From contig CAZHST010000061.1 of NCBI GenBank assembly GCA_964535215.1, positions 1 through 15,562 on the forward strand: a stretch of DNA of 15,562 nt, written 5' to 3'. The DNA comes from JACQHM01 sp964535215 (GTDB lineage: Bacteria > Methylomirabilota > Methylomirabilia > Methylomirabilales > JACQHM01). A program made the position numbers and the translations under genes. Numbering within the stretch: position 1 is the stretch's first letter; the number at the start of each line of letters is the position of its first letter. The notes beneath the pieces are model-generated. The model was not told the origin of the DNA and did no database searches. It saw only the letters and a list, made by a program, of their open reading frames with translations. Shown piece by piece: positions 4,896 to 12,641 of this stretch.

Positions 4896-6356
4896 GTGGT
4901 CCCCGAGCGGCAGCATCGGACACCCCTCTTCGACGCCCTTGTTCACCTCGCCGAAAGCCGGAAGCTCTCCTTCCACACCCCGGGCCACAAAAGCGGGAAA
5001 GGGATCTCCACCCGCTTCCGGAAGTTCGTGGGGCCCAAGATCTTTGAGATTGATCTGACCACCCTGGATGAGGTGGACTCCCTCCACAAGCCGGTGGGGG
5101 TCATCAAGGAGGCCCAGGAGCTGGCCGCCTTGGCTTACGGGGCGGACCGCTCCTTTTTCCTGGTGAACGGGACCACCGTCGGAAACCATGCCATGATCAT
5201 GGCCACGACCCGCCCGGGGGACGAGGTCCTGGTCGCCCGGAATGCCCACAAATCCATCCTGGCCGGCCTCATCTTAAGCGGTGCCCATCCCCGCTTCTTC
5301 CTCCCCGCGTTCGACCCCTCCTGGGGGATCATCCTGAACGTCGTCCCGGAGGTGGTGAAGGAGGCGATGGACCGGCACCCGGCTGCCAAGGTCCTGACCT
5401 TGACCAGCCCCAACTACTACGGCATCGCCGCCGACCTGGCCGGGATCATCCCTGACGCCAAGGCGAGGGGTCTGGTGATCCTGGTGGATGAGGCCCATGG
5501 CCCCCACCTGGCCTTCCATCCCCGGCTTCCCCTCTCGGCCCTCCAGGCGGGGGCAGACCTGTGTGTGCAGAGTACCCACAAGATCCTGGGCGGGATGACC
5601 CAGAGCTCCATGCTCCACGTGAAGGGAAGCACCGTGGATCCTGTCCGGGTGGCAAGTGTCCTCCAGCTCCTCCAGTCAACCAGTCCCTCCTACATCCTCA
5701 TGGCCTCCCTGGATCTCGCAAGGATGCAGATGGCGACGGAGGGGGAGAAGCTTCTCAGCAAGGCCATCGAGCTGGCGGAGGAGGCCAGGGAGAGGATCAA
5801 CCGGATCGAGGGCCTCCGGTGCCTGACGGAGGAAGAGGTCAAGGCGATGGGGGACTTCCGGTTGGACGTCACCAAGCTCACCATCTCGGTGAAGGACCTG
5901 GGCCTGACCGGTTTCCAGGCCTCCTCCTTCCTGAACGCCGAGTTTGACATCCAGGTGGAGATGGCCGACCTTCAGAACATTTTGGTCCTTGTCTCCATCG
6001 GCGACCGACGGGATGATCTCCACCGCCTGGTCCTGGCCCTGGAGCGGTTGGCCGGTCGGTATGCGGGGAAACGGGGGTCCTCGATTCCCCTCCTCCTTCC
6101 CTCCTTTGAGGGGAGGCTCCTCCTCCCTCCCCGGGAGGCCTACTTTGCCTCCTCTGAACCTGTCCCTTTGCGGAAGGCCGAAGGGAGGGTGTCGGCCGAC
6201 ATCGTCACCGTCTACCCGCCGGGCATCCCCCTCCTGGTCCCGGGGGAGGAGATTACCGCCCCCGCCATCGAATACCTGCTCCATCTTGAAGGGTGTGGGG
6301 CCCGTATTGACGGGCTCCTTGATCAGGAGGAGTCCAAGATTCGTGTGGTGGATTGA
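4896..6356 (+). CDS. PLP-dependent Orn/Lys/Arg decarboxylase family protein
   Basis: Decarboxylates a basic amino acid to the matching amine (arginine to agmatine, ornithine to putrescine or lysine to cadaverine), feeding SpeE. The 486-residue fold-type I enzyme shows FHTPGHK (26-32), NGTTVGN (91-97, phosphate binding), HKS (118-120), DEAHG (198-202, Asp198 to the pyridine nitrogen) and STHKILGG (226-233) with Lys229 as the Schiff-base lysine. The C-terminal domain has VYPPGIPLLVPGEE, typical of the short form that lacks the N-terminal response-regulator-like wing domain. The start is GTG 4896, 6 bases after the speE stop, with no clear Shine-Dalgarno; coupling is likely. The substrate cannot be read from the sequence by eye. 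Arginine would fit a Thermus-like agmatine route, but no agmatinase/ureohydrolase gene is in the window. Confidence 0.9.
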   Translation: MVPERQHRTPLFDALVHLAESRKLSFHTPGHKSGKGISTRFRKFVGPKIFEIDLTTLDEVDSLHKPVGVIKEAQELAALAYGADRSFFLVNGTTVGNHAMIMATTRPGDEVLVARNAHKSILAGLILSGAHPRFFLPAFDPSWGIILNVVPEVVKEAMDRHPAAKVLTLTSPNYYGIAADLAGIIPDAKARGLVILVDEAHGPHLAFHPRLPLSALQAGADLCVQSTHKILGGMTQSSMLHVKGSTVDPVRVASVLQLLQSTSPSYILMASLDLARMQMATEGEKLLSKAIELAEEARERINRIEGLRCLTEEEVKAMGDFRLDVTKLTISVKDLGLTGFQASSFLNAEFDIQVEMADLQNILVLVSIGDRRDDLHRLVLALERLAGRYAGKRGSSIPLLLPSFEGRLLLPPREAYFASSEPVPLRKAEGRVSADIVTVYPPGIPLLVPGEEITAPAIEYLLHLEGCGARIDGLLDQEESKIRVVD

Positions 6357-6370
6357 CAGGCATTTTTCCG

Positions 6371-6399
6371 TTGCATTTTCCATCCCGATCTCATACACT
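6371..6399 (+). promoter_or_regulatory. Weak candidate promoter for secDF
   Basis: TTGCAT (6371-6376), 17 bp, TACACT (6394-6399), in the 123-bp gap after the decarboxylase gene. The boxes match only 3 of 6 and 4 of 6 consensus bases. Read-through from the polyamine operon is equally possible. Confidence 0.3.
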
Positions 6400-6466
6400 T
6401 TGTTCTCTGGTACCCCACGCCGATTCCTCACCGGGCGACGGGGCTCTTGAAGTTTCCCCCCCTTGT

Positions 6467-6473
6467 AAAGGAG
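6467..6473 (+). promoter_or_regulatory. Ribosome binding site fixing the GTG start of secD
   Basis: AAAGGAG, 6 bases before GTG 6480. It excludes the upstream in-frame TTG at 6447, which would place this site inside the gene. Confidence 0.7.
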
Positions 6474-6479
6474 CATCGG

Positions 6480-8075
6480 GTGAAGAAAGGCATCCAATGG
6501 CGTGTCCTCCTTCTCCTGGCCACGACGGCGATCTCCGTCTATTACCTTCTGCCGACCATTTCCGGCATCCCGTCCCTCCCCCCCCTCCTCCCCGCTTTCC
6601 TCCCCAGGGCCGAGCGGTTGAACCTGGGCCTGGATCTTCGGGGGGGGATGCACCTCGTCCTGGAGGTCCAAGCGGAAAAGGCCGTTGAGAACACCGTGGA
6701 GCGACTTGTCGCGGAGCTTCGGAGGGCGGCGGAGAAGGAACAGATCCCTCTGGAGGAGATCCGGCGGGAGGGGTGGGACCGGATCCGGATCCGGCTGACC
6801 GACACCTCCGCCCAGGAGAAGCTCTCCAAGCTCCTCGCCGATTATCCGAACCTGAAGCGGGAGGGGATCGGTCCTGATCAGATCCTCCTTACGCTGGATG
6901 AACGGGAGGCCAACAGGATCCAGGAGATGGCTGTCCGGCAGAGCCTGGAGACGATCCGGAACCGGGTGGATCAGTTCGGGGTGACGGAGCCCTACATCGC
7001 TCCCGAAGGGGAGAGGAGGATCGTCATCCAGCTCCCTGGCATCAAGGAGCCGGAGCGGGCCATCAACCTGGTGGGGAAGACGGCCCAGCTCGAGTTTAGG
7101 CTGCTGGACGAGCAGGCCAATGTGGAGGAGGCCTTGAAGGGAAACGTCCCCGAGGGGGATGAGGTCCTCTACCAGCACGTGAAGGACGAGAAGGGGGTCA
7201 TCGTCCGGAGGATCCCGTATGTCGTCCAGAAGAAGGCCCTCCTGACCGGGGACCTGATCACCTCGGCCCGGGCGGCCATCAGCCCCGACACGGGGGAGTT
7301 CGAGGTGAACCTGGAGTTCGATCGGGAAGGGGCGAGAATCTTCGGCGAGGTGACGGCTCAGAATGTGGGGAGGCATCTGGCCATCGTCTTAGACGGGGTC
7401 ATCCAGTCGGCCCCCAGGATCAACGAACCGATCCCCGGCGGCCGGGCCAGGATCACGGGTCGCTTCACCGAGCAGGAGGCCACAGACCTGGCCATCGTCC
7501 TCCGGGCCGGGGCCCTCCCGGCGCCGGCAAAGATCATCCAGAACCTGACCGTGGGTCCGTCCCTCGGCCAGGACTCCATCAGGAAGGGGATCAGGGCCTC
7601 CATCCTGGGCGGGCTCCTCGTCATCCTCCTCATGGCTGTCTACTATAAAGCCTCAGGGTTGATTGCCGATGGGGCCCTCCTCTTGAACCTGATCATGATG
7701 GTCGGGGCCCTGGCGATCCTCCGGGCCACCCTGACGCTTCCCGGCATCGCCGGGATCGCCCTGACCATCGGGATGGCCGTGGATTCCAACGTCCTGATCT
7801 TCGAGCGGATCCGGGAGGAGCTTCGGCTGGGCAAGACGGTCCGTTCGGCGATTGATGCCGGGTATCAACGGGCCTGGGTGACCATCGTGGACTCTCACGT
7901 CACGACCCTGATCACCGCCCTGGCCCTTTTCCTCTTTGGCACCGGGCCGATCCGGGGTTTCGCCGTCACCCTCTCGATCGGGGTCATCCTGAACCTCTAC
8001 ACGGCCACCGTCGGGACCAAGGTGGTTTTTGATTGGCTCACGAGCCGGTGGCAGCTCAAACACTTAAGCATCTAA
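6480..8075 (+). CDS. secD: Protein translocase subunit SecD
   Basis: SecD and SecF form an RND-type, proton-driven inner-membrane complex that helps pull Sec substrates out on the periplasmic side. The 531-residue product has one N-terminal membrane helix (about 7-27), then LGLDLRGGMHLVLEV with Asp52, the start of the periplasmic P1 domain. The P1 base includes RNRVDQFGV and IVIQLPG. The AIVLDGVIQSAPRINEPI and IVLRAGALPAPAKI segments lead into five C-terminal helices. The fourth helix has GMAVDSNVLIFERIREEL, with Asp435 matching the proton-relay Asp of E. coli SecD. The length is a little below the E. coli protein but in the usual range for the family. secF begins at the base after the stop. 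yajC, often just upstream, is absent here. Confidence 0.96.
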   Translation: MKKGIQWRVLLLLATTAISVYYLLPTISGIPSLPPLLPAFLPRAERLNLGLDLRGGMHLVLEVQAEKAVENTVERLVAELRRAAEKEQIPLEEIRREGWDRIRIRLTDTSAQEKLSKLLADYPNLKREGIGPDQILLTLDEREANRIQEMAVRQSLETIRNRVDQFGVTEPYIAPEGERRIVIQLPGIKEPERAINLVGKTAQLEFRLLDEQANVEEALKGNVPEGDEVLYQHVKDEKGVIVRRIPYVVQKKALLTGDLITSARAAISPDTGEFEVNLEFDREGARIFGEVTAQNVGRHLAIVLDGVIQSAPRINEPIPGGRARITGRFTEQEATDLAIVLRAGALPAPAKIIQNLTVGPSLGQDSIRKGIRASILGGLLVILLMAVYYKASGLIADGALLLNLIMMVGALAILRATLTLPGIAGIALTIGMAVDSNVLIFERIREELRLGKTVRSAIDAGYQRAWVTIVDSHVTTLITALALFLFGTGPIRGFAVTLSIGVILNLYTATVGTKVVFDWLTSRWQLKHLSI

Positions 8076-9005
8076 ATGGAACTCATCAAGAAGACCCACA
8101 TTGACTTCATCGGCAAACGACGGATCGCCTACCTCCTCTCCACCGCCCTGGTTCTCCTCGGGTTGCTGGCCTTCTTCCGGATCCTCCTCGGGGCGGCAAA
8201 CCTGGGGATCGAGTTCGCCGGCGGGACCTCGGTCCAGCTTTCGTTTCAACGGCCCATCTCGCTGACCACCATCCGGGAGGCCTTGAATCGGGGCGGCCTG
8301 CCAGAGGCCCAGCCCCAACTGGTTGCCGGGGGGAATCAGCTCCTCATCCGGATCAAGGGGTCCGAGGTGGGCCCCGGCGGGACGGCCGATCGGATCCAGC
8401 GGATCCTGAAGGAGACCTTCCCGGACAACCCGTTCACCATCGAGGCGTCCGAGGAAGTGGGGCCGGCCATCGGGAAGGACCTCCGTCGGGCGGCCCTTAT
8501 CGCCATCGCCATCTCCCTGGTGGGGATCATCACCTATATTGCGTGGCGCTTCGACTTCCGGTTTGGCATCGCCGCCACCATCGCGACCTTCCACGATGTC
8601 CTGGCCGTCCTGGGGATCGTCACCCTGCTGGGGAAGGAGCTCAACCTCCTCATCGTCACGGCCCTCCTCACCATCGCCGGGTACTCCTTAACGGACACGG
8701 TGGTGGTCTACGACCGGATCCGGGAGAACCTCCGGGGGATGCGCCGGGAGTCCTTATCCGAGATCATCAACCAGAGCATTAACCAGGTGCTCTCCCGGAC
8801 GGCCATGACCTCCCTGACCACCCTCTTAGCCGTCCTCGCCATCTTCATCCTGGGAGGGGAGGTCCTTCGGAACTTTTCCTTTGCCCTCATCCTGGGGATC
8901 ATCGTGGGCACCTATTCCTCCTGGTTCGTGGCATCCCCTATCTATTTCGAGTGGCGGACCCGGGTGAGGGCCAGGGGAACGAAGGTGGCGAAGGTGAGGG
9001 GGTAA
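8076..9005 (+). CDS. secF: Protein translocase subunit SecF
   Basis: Partner of SecD. The 309-residue protein has an N-terminal helix (about 19-36), the periplasmic start LGIEFAGGTSVQLSF (43-57) and five C-terminal helices. GYSLTDTVVVYDRIREN (202-218) carries Asp207 and Asp213, the conserved acidic residues of the translocase core. The signature GIEFAGG and the TSLTTLLA helix are typical. ATG 8076 directly follows the secD TAA with no spacer and no good Shine-Dalgarno, so translation is probably coupled to secD. The C-terminus ends in a basic tail (RTRVRARGTKVAKVRG). A 71-bp gap with a separate promoter follows. Confidence 0.96.
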   Translation: MELIKKTHIDFIGKRRIAYLLSTALVLLGLLAFFRILLGAANLGIEFAGGTSVQLSFQRPISLTTIREALNRGGLPEAQPQLVAGGNQLLIRIKGSEVGPGGTADRIQRILKETFPDNPFTIEASEEVGPAIGKDLRRAALIAIAISLVGIITYIAWRFDFRFGIAATIATFHDVLAVLGIVTLLGKELNLLIVTALLTIAGYSLTDTVVVYDRIRENLRGMRRESLSEIINQSINQVLSRTAMTSLTTLLAVLAIFILGGEVLRNFSFALILGIIVGTYSSWFVASPIYFEWRTRVRARGTKVAKVRG

Positions 9006-9021
9006 GGAAGCCCTTTTTCTC

Positions 9022-9051
9022 TTGACAACCCGGTCCCTATTTGTGTATTAG
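9022..9051 (+). promoter_or_regulatory. Sigma-70 promoter for gmhA and downstream envelope genes
   Basis: TTGACA (9022-9027) is a perfect -35 box. After 18 bp comes TATTAG (9046-9051, 4 of 6). The predicted start near 9058 gives a leader of about 19 nt with AGGGAGGG at 9063-9070. It lies in the only gap between secF and gmhA. Confidence 0.6.
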
Positions 9052-9076
9052 CCCAGACAGACAGGGAGGGTACAGG

Positions 9077-9676
9077 GTGCGGGCTTCCCTCGACGCCATC
9101 TTTCAGGAGAGTGCCGAGCTCAAGCTCCGGTTCCTCGAAGGCCACCGGGGGATTGTTGAGAAGGCCGTCCTGGTCCTCGTGGAGGCCTTTCAGAAAGGGA
9201 ACAAGGTGCTGCTCTTCGGCAATGGGGGATCAGCCGCCGATGCTCAGCATATCGCGGCCGAGTTCGTGAACCGATTCGCCTTCGAGCGGCCGGCCCTTCC
9301 GGCCATTGCCCTGACAACGGATACCTCGGTCCTGACCTCCATCGCCAACGATCGGGACTACTCGGAGATCTTCGCCCGGCAGATCGAGGCCCTGGGGAGG
9401 GTCGGCGATGTGGCCATCGGTATCAGCACGAGCGGCCGTTCGCCAAGCGTGCTCAAGGGGATCCAGGCGGCGAGGCGTCTTCAGCTTCGGACCCTGGGCC
9501 TGACGGGGGCAGGGGGAAAAAAATTGGCCTCATTGGTTGAGTTTCCTTTCATCGTCCCATCCCGTTCTACCCCCAGGATCCAGGAGGTCCACATCACCCT
9601 GGCCCATGCCATCTGTGAACTGGTGGATGAGAAGCTCTTTGGATCAAAAGGAGGAGGGACGGGGAAAGGGCGATGA
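9077..9676 (+). CDS. gmhA: D-sedoheptulose-7-phosphate isomerase (phosphoheptose isomerase)
   Basis: Converts sedoheptulose 7-phosphate to D-glycero-D-manno-heptose 7-phosphate in the cytoplasm, the first step towards ADP-heptose for the lipopolysaccharide core. The 199-residue SIS-domain protein has GNGGSAADAQHIAAEF (48-63), with Glu62 matching the catalytic Glu65 of E. coli GmhA, ISTSGRSPSV (116-125) for the phosphate, and RIQEVHITLAH (167-177), with Gln169 and His177 matching Gln172 and His180. DiaA-type relatives share the fold, but retention of the catalytic Glu and His favours GmhA. The start is GTG 9077, with AGGGAGGG 6 bases upstream. The in-frame TTG at 9041 would lie upstream of the predicted transcription start. 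It overlaps the next gene by 4 bases (ATGA). No other heptose gene is in the window. Confidence 0.92.
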   Translation: MRASLDAIFQESAELKLRFLEGHRGIVEKAVLVLVEAFQKGNKVLLFGNGGSAADAQHIAAEFVNRFAFERPALPAIALTTDTSVLTSIANDRDYSEIFARQIEALGRVGDVAIGISTSGRSPSVLKGIQAARRLQLRTLGLTGAGGKKLASLVEFPFIVPSRSTPRIQEVHITLAHAICELVDEKLFGSKGGGTGKGR

Positions 9677-10611
9677 GGGGGAAGAGGATCATCCTTCTTG
9701 CAGGCTTGGCGGTCCTGAGCGGGCTCCTGTGGGGGGAGGAGGTTGCCTCCCGGCAGGCCGAGCGTTCCCGCTCCCGGAGGGCCCAGACGGTTGTTCAGGG
9801 CGTCCTCCCCGAGCGGGTGAGCGCGCATTCAGCCCTCCTGGTTGATGGGAAGACGGGCGAGATCCTCTTTGAACGGGAGGCCCATGAAAGGCGGGCCCCG
9901 GCCAGCATCACGAAGATCATGACCGCCGTCCTCCTGCTGGAGAAGGGGAGGTTGAAGGATACCGTCGTGGTGAGCCGTCCGGTGACGGTAGGAGGCTACA
10001 CCCTCGGGCTGAAGGTGGGACAGCGCATCTCCCTGGAGGATCTCCTCAAGGCGATCTTGGTCGGTTCGGCCAACGATGCCGCCGTGGTCGCCGCCCGGCA
10101 CGTGGCCGGGTCCGAGGAGCGGTTTGTGGCCATGATGAACGCCAAAGCGGCGGCCCTGGGGATGCGGGATACCTTGTTTCAGAATCCCCATGGTCTGGAT
10201 GCTTTTGGGCACTACTCCACCGCCTATGACCTGGCCATCCTCACCCGTTACGCCCTTGCCCATCCCCTCTTTGCCCAGGTGGTGCGGAGTCAGAAGGTCT
10301 GGGTGACGATCCAGGATGGCCGGGGAAGGGCAAGGCGGGTGCTCTTACGGACGCACAACCGGCTCCTGGGATGGTACGAGGGGGCGGATGGTGTGAAGAC
10401 CGGGTATACGAGCGAGGCCGGACCGTCCTTGATCGCCTCGGCCACCCGGGGTGATCGGCGTCTCATCGCGATCTTGCTGAATGATCATCGTCGTTGGCTC
10501 GATGCGGCCTCCCTGTTTGAGTACGGGTTTGGAACCTCGGCCGCTCTGAAACGGGGGAAGGTCGTCTCCATGCCGAGGCCCGGCCGGTGGGAAAGCGATG
10601 AGGGCGGCTGA
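9673..10611 (+). CDS. D-alanyl-D-alanine carboxypeptidase (PBP5/DacA family, S11)
   Basis: Trims the terminal D-Ala from peptidoglycan stem peptides in the periplasm, limiting cross-linking. The 312-residue protein begins with a signal peptide (basic MRGKR, hydrophobic to about residue 20). It shows the three S11 motifs: SITK (78-81, nucleophile Ser78 and Lys81), SAN (132-134) and KTG (242-244). It ends about 70 residues after KTG, so it lacks the C-terminal beta domain and amphipathic anchor helix of E. coli PBP5 (about 400 residues). It is a minimal, probably soluble or loosely held form; sporulation DacF/DacB-like enzymes are an alternative grouping. ATG 9673 overlaps the gmhA stop (ATGA) and has AAAGGG two bases before it, with further purines upstream. 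It is co-transcribed with gmhA. Confidence 0.92.
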   Translation: MRGKRIILLAGLAVLSGLLWGEEVASRQAERSRSRRAQTVVQGVLPERVSAHSALLVDGKTGEILFEREAHERRAPASITKIMTAVLLLEKGRLKDTVVVSRPVTVGGYTLGLKVGQRISLEDLLKAILVGSANDAAVVAARHVAGSEERFVAMMNAKAAALGMRDTLFQNPHGLDAFGHYSTAYDLAILTRYALAHPLFAQVVRSQKVWVTIQDGRGRARRVLLRTHNRLLGWYEGADGVKTGYTSEAGPSLIASATRGDRRLIAILLNDHRRWLDAASLFEYGFGTSAALKRGKVVSMPRPGRWESDEGG

Positions 10612-10639
10612 TGAGCCTTCAGCCGAAGGAGATGAACCC

Positions 10640-11467
10640 ATGATGCATGCGCTGTTCGTGACCCTCGCCACCCTCCTCCTGGGGGCCTTTCCGGCCTTGA
10701 GCCAGGAGGTGGAGCAGGCGCCGCCTCCGCCGGGACCTCCCACGGCCGAGTCCCCCCCCTCTCCCCCGACCCCTGTGATCAGCCGCGAGGGCCTCTTCTG
10801 CACCCCTTTCATTGCCGATGAGGACCGTCCAGCCCGGGTGGGGTCTGTCCTGACACCCCTGGTCCCAAAAGAACAGATCTCCCTTGAGGATCTCATCTTC
10901 CTCGGCTTCCAGGGGACGGAGAGGCCTGCCCCGGGCGATCGGTACACGATCGTCAGGGATGACAAGCTCATCGTTCATCCCCGAACCAGGGCCCCCCTTG
11001 GTCGAAGGATCAAGGTCCTGGGTCTCGTAGAGGTCACCTCCCTTGAAGGGACGCTGGCCCAGGGGAAAGTCATCCTCTCCTGCGAGCCGATTTCCCCCGG
11101 TGATGCCGTCATTGCCTACCGCATCCCGGAACCCCCTTCCCTCCCGGCCGTTCCCACCGACCTCAAGATGGATGGGTCCATCGTTGAGGCCGCCGGCGAT
11201 CAGGAGATCCTCGGGATCGGGCAGGTCGCCTTCATTGACCTGGGGGCTGCCCGCGGGATCGTCCCAGGGGATGTCTTTTCCATCCTCCAGGAGGTCGATC
11301 GGGTCCTCTCCCCAGAGACGGGAAAGGTCGTTCAGCTTCCCCCGGCCCTGGCCGGGGAACTCGTCGTCCTCAAGACCTCCGCCCGGTCGGCGACGGCCCT
11401 CATCACCCAAAGTGCTCGCGGGATCCGCATCGGGGATCGGATCTCGCTCCGCCGCAAGGTCCCCTAA
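10640..11467 (+). CDS. Secreted protein of unknown function with a duplicated beta-rich domain
   Basis: I do not recognise a named family. The 275-residue product starts with a signal peptide (MMHALFVTLATLLLGAFPALS, likely cut near 21) without a lipobox Cys. A Pro-rich linker (about 26-46) follows, then a beta-rich body. Two segments look like repeats: 98-158 (PGDRYTIV, HPRT, LGLVEV, ISPGDAV) and 209-269 (PGDVFSIL, SPET, AGELVVL, IRIGDRI). This layout recalls the FlgT-C-like or LysM-associated C-terminal regions of periplasmic proteins in some Gram-negatives, but no LysM motif is clear here. ATG 10640 has AAGGAG (10626-10631) 8 bases upstream; the frame extends to 10598 inside the previous gene but that start has no support. 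Its position after the DD-carboxypeptidase suggests a cell-wall or outer-membrane role (inference). Confidence 0.75.
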   Translation: MMHALFVTLATLLLGAFPALSQEVEQAPPPPGPPTAESPPSPPTPVISREGLFCTPFIADEDRPARVGSVLTPLVPKEQISLEDLIFLGFQGTERPAPGDRYTIVRDDKLIVHPRTRAPLGRRIKVLGLVEVTSLEGTLAQGKVILSCEPISPGDAVIAYRIPEPPSLPAVPTDLKMDGSIVEAAGDQEILGIGQVAFIDLGAARGIVPGDVFSILQEVDRVLSPETGKVVQLPPALAGELVVLKTSARSATALITQSARGIRIGDRISLRRKVP

Positions 11468-11472
11468 AAGAA

Positions 11473-11531
11473 CAGGGTGTAGGGGTTTAGCATTTTCTCC
11501 CTAACCCCCAGCCCCCATACCCTAAACCCTG
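11473..11531. repeat. Nested inverted repeat with G-rich strand before dprA
   Basis: Outer arms CAGGGT (11473-11478) and ACCCTG (11526-11531). Inner arms GGGGTTTAG (11482-11490) and CTAACCCC (11501-11508) pair with one bulged T around a 10-base loop. On the minus strand the right half reads GGG-TTTA-GGG-TAT, then two G5 runs and TTAGGG: at least five G-runs with short loops, so a G-quadruplex is possible. The element fills nearly all of the 70-bp gap between the secreted protein and dprA. It may act as a terminator or mRNA structure, but there is no T-run after it. Confidence 0.55.
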
Positions 11532-11537
11532 GCTGTT

Positions 11538-12638
11538 ATGACCGAGCGGGAAGCGGTGTTGGCCCTTTCCCTGATTCCCGGGATCGGCCCCGTCCACCTG
11601 AGCAAGCTGGTAGGGTCCCTCGGCTCGGCCCAGGCTGTCCTTTCGGCTCCCTTGGAGCAACTCGCCCAGGTCGAAGGCATTGGACGAGCCCTCGCCTCGA
11701 CCATCCGCTCCTTTCCCTGGCGAGAGGCCCTGGAAGAGGAATCCCGCCTGATCGAGGCGGCGGGGGTCTCCTGGGTGGGGTGGGACGATCCTGGTTATCC
11801 GGCCCCGCTCAAGACCATCCCCTCACCGCCTCCGGTCCTCTACCTGAAAGGCACCTGGGAGGAACGGGATCTGAAGGCCATCGCCATCGTCGGCTCCCGG
11901 CGGGCAACCTTCTACGGCCGGACGGTTGCCGAACAGTTGGCGTACGAGCTGGCGTCAAGGGGCCTGACCATCATCAGCGGGATGGCGAGGGGGATTGATT
12001 CCGCCGCCCATCGGGGGGCCCTGGCGGCCGGCGGGAGGACCATCGGGGTCTTGGGGAGCGGCCTGGGAGTGATCTACCCTCCCGAGAATAAGGCCCTGGC
12101 CACGAAGATCGCGACCTCCGGGGCTGTGATGAGCGAGTTCCCGTTCAAGATGCCGCCGCACCGGGAAAACTTCCCCAGGCGGAACCGCTTGATCAGCGGC
12201 TTGAGTTTGGGCGTCGTGATCGTCGAGGCGGATCTCCAGAGTGGGGCCTTGATCACGGCCGATCATGCGCTGGAGCAGGGACGGGAGGTGTTTGCCGTCC
12301 CCGGGAACATCACCGCAAAGACCAGCCGGGGCTGCCACAAGCTGATCAAGCAAGGGGCGAAGCTGGTCGAGACGTGGACGGACGTGTGGGAGGAGCTGAA
12401 ACCCTCCCTGGGCCCCTCCCCCGCTCAGGGCCCCCAGGAGGCCCTTCCCCTGTTAGCCGGGGAAGAGGGGAGGCTCTATCGGCTCCTTGAGGAGGGGCCT
12501 CTCCATATTGACGAGCTGATCGGCCGCTCAGGGTTGACCCCCTCCCAGGTCGCCTCGCTGATGCTTTCGTTGGTGATGAAGGGGCTGGTGGAGGAGCTCC
12601 CCGGCAAGGTGTTCGGCCGGAGGCTTCCCGCTGGCTGA
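11538..12638 (+). CDS. dprA: DNA-processing protein DprA (RecA loader in transformation)
   Basis: Binds incoming single-stranded DNA and loads RecA in natural transformation; it is also widespread in species not known to be competent. The 366-residue protein has an N-terminal helix-hairpin-helix/SAM-like part (LIPGIGPVHL 12-21, VEGIGRAL 45-52). The Rossmann-like core follows: AIVGSRRAT (116-124), ISGMARGIDSAAHRGAL (146-162), GVLGSGLGVIYPPEN (170-184), SEFP (199-202), NFPRRNRLISGLS (211-223), SGALITA (235-241) and VPGNI (254-258). Residues about 307-362 form the winged-helix (DML1-like) C-terminal domain (LYRLLEEGPLHIDELI). All parts are present and intact. ATG 11538 directly follows the palindromic gap and has no clear Shine-Dalgarno. 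The sensor kinase follows after 3 bases. Confidence 0.95.
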   Translation: MTEREAVLALSLIPGIGPVHLSKLVGSLGSAQAVLSAPLEQLAQVEGIGRALASTIRSFPWREALEEESRLIEAAGVSWVGWDDPGYPAPLKTIPSPPPVLYLKGTWEERDLKAIAIVGSRRATFYGRTVAEQLAYELASRGLTIISGMARGIDSAAHRGALAAGGRTIGVLGSGLGVIYPPENKALATKIATSGAVMSEFPFKMPPHRENFPRRNRLISGLSLGVVIVEADLQSGALITADHALEQGREVFAVPGNITAKTSRGCHKLIKQGAKLVETWTDVWEELKPSLGPSPAQGPQEALPLLAGEEGRLYRLLEEGPLHIDELIGRSGLTPSQVASLMLSLVMKGLVEELPGKVFGRRLPAG

Positions 12639-12641
12639 CCG

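Noticed and set aside
6447..6479. TTG 6447 as the secD start
   Set aside because: The Shine-Dalgarno AAAGGAG lies inside that extension and is properly placed for GTG 6480. The extra 11 residues do not look like a SecD N-terminus.
5676..7376. Minus-strand open frame of 566 codons opposite the decarboxylase gene and secD
   Set aside because: It is a GC-rich shadow. It crosses the gap between two well-supported genes and its translation is Gly/Pro/Leu/Asp-rich without recognisable domains.
9003..9018. Small hairpin plus T-run after secF (AAGG/CCTT then TTT)
   Set aside because: The stem is only about 4 bp, too weak to call an intrinsic terminator.
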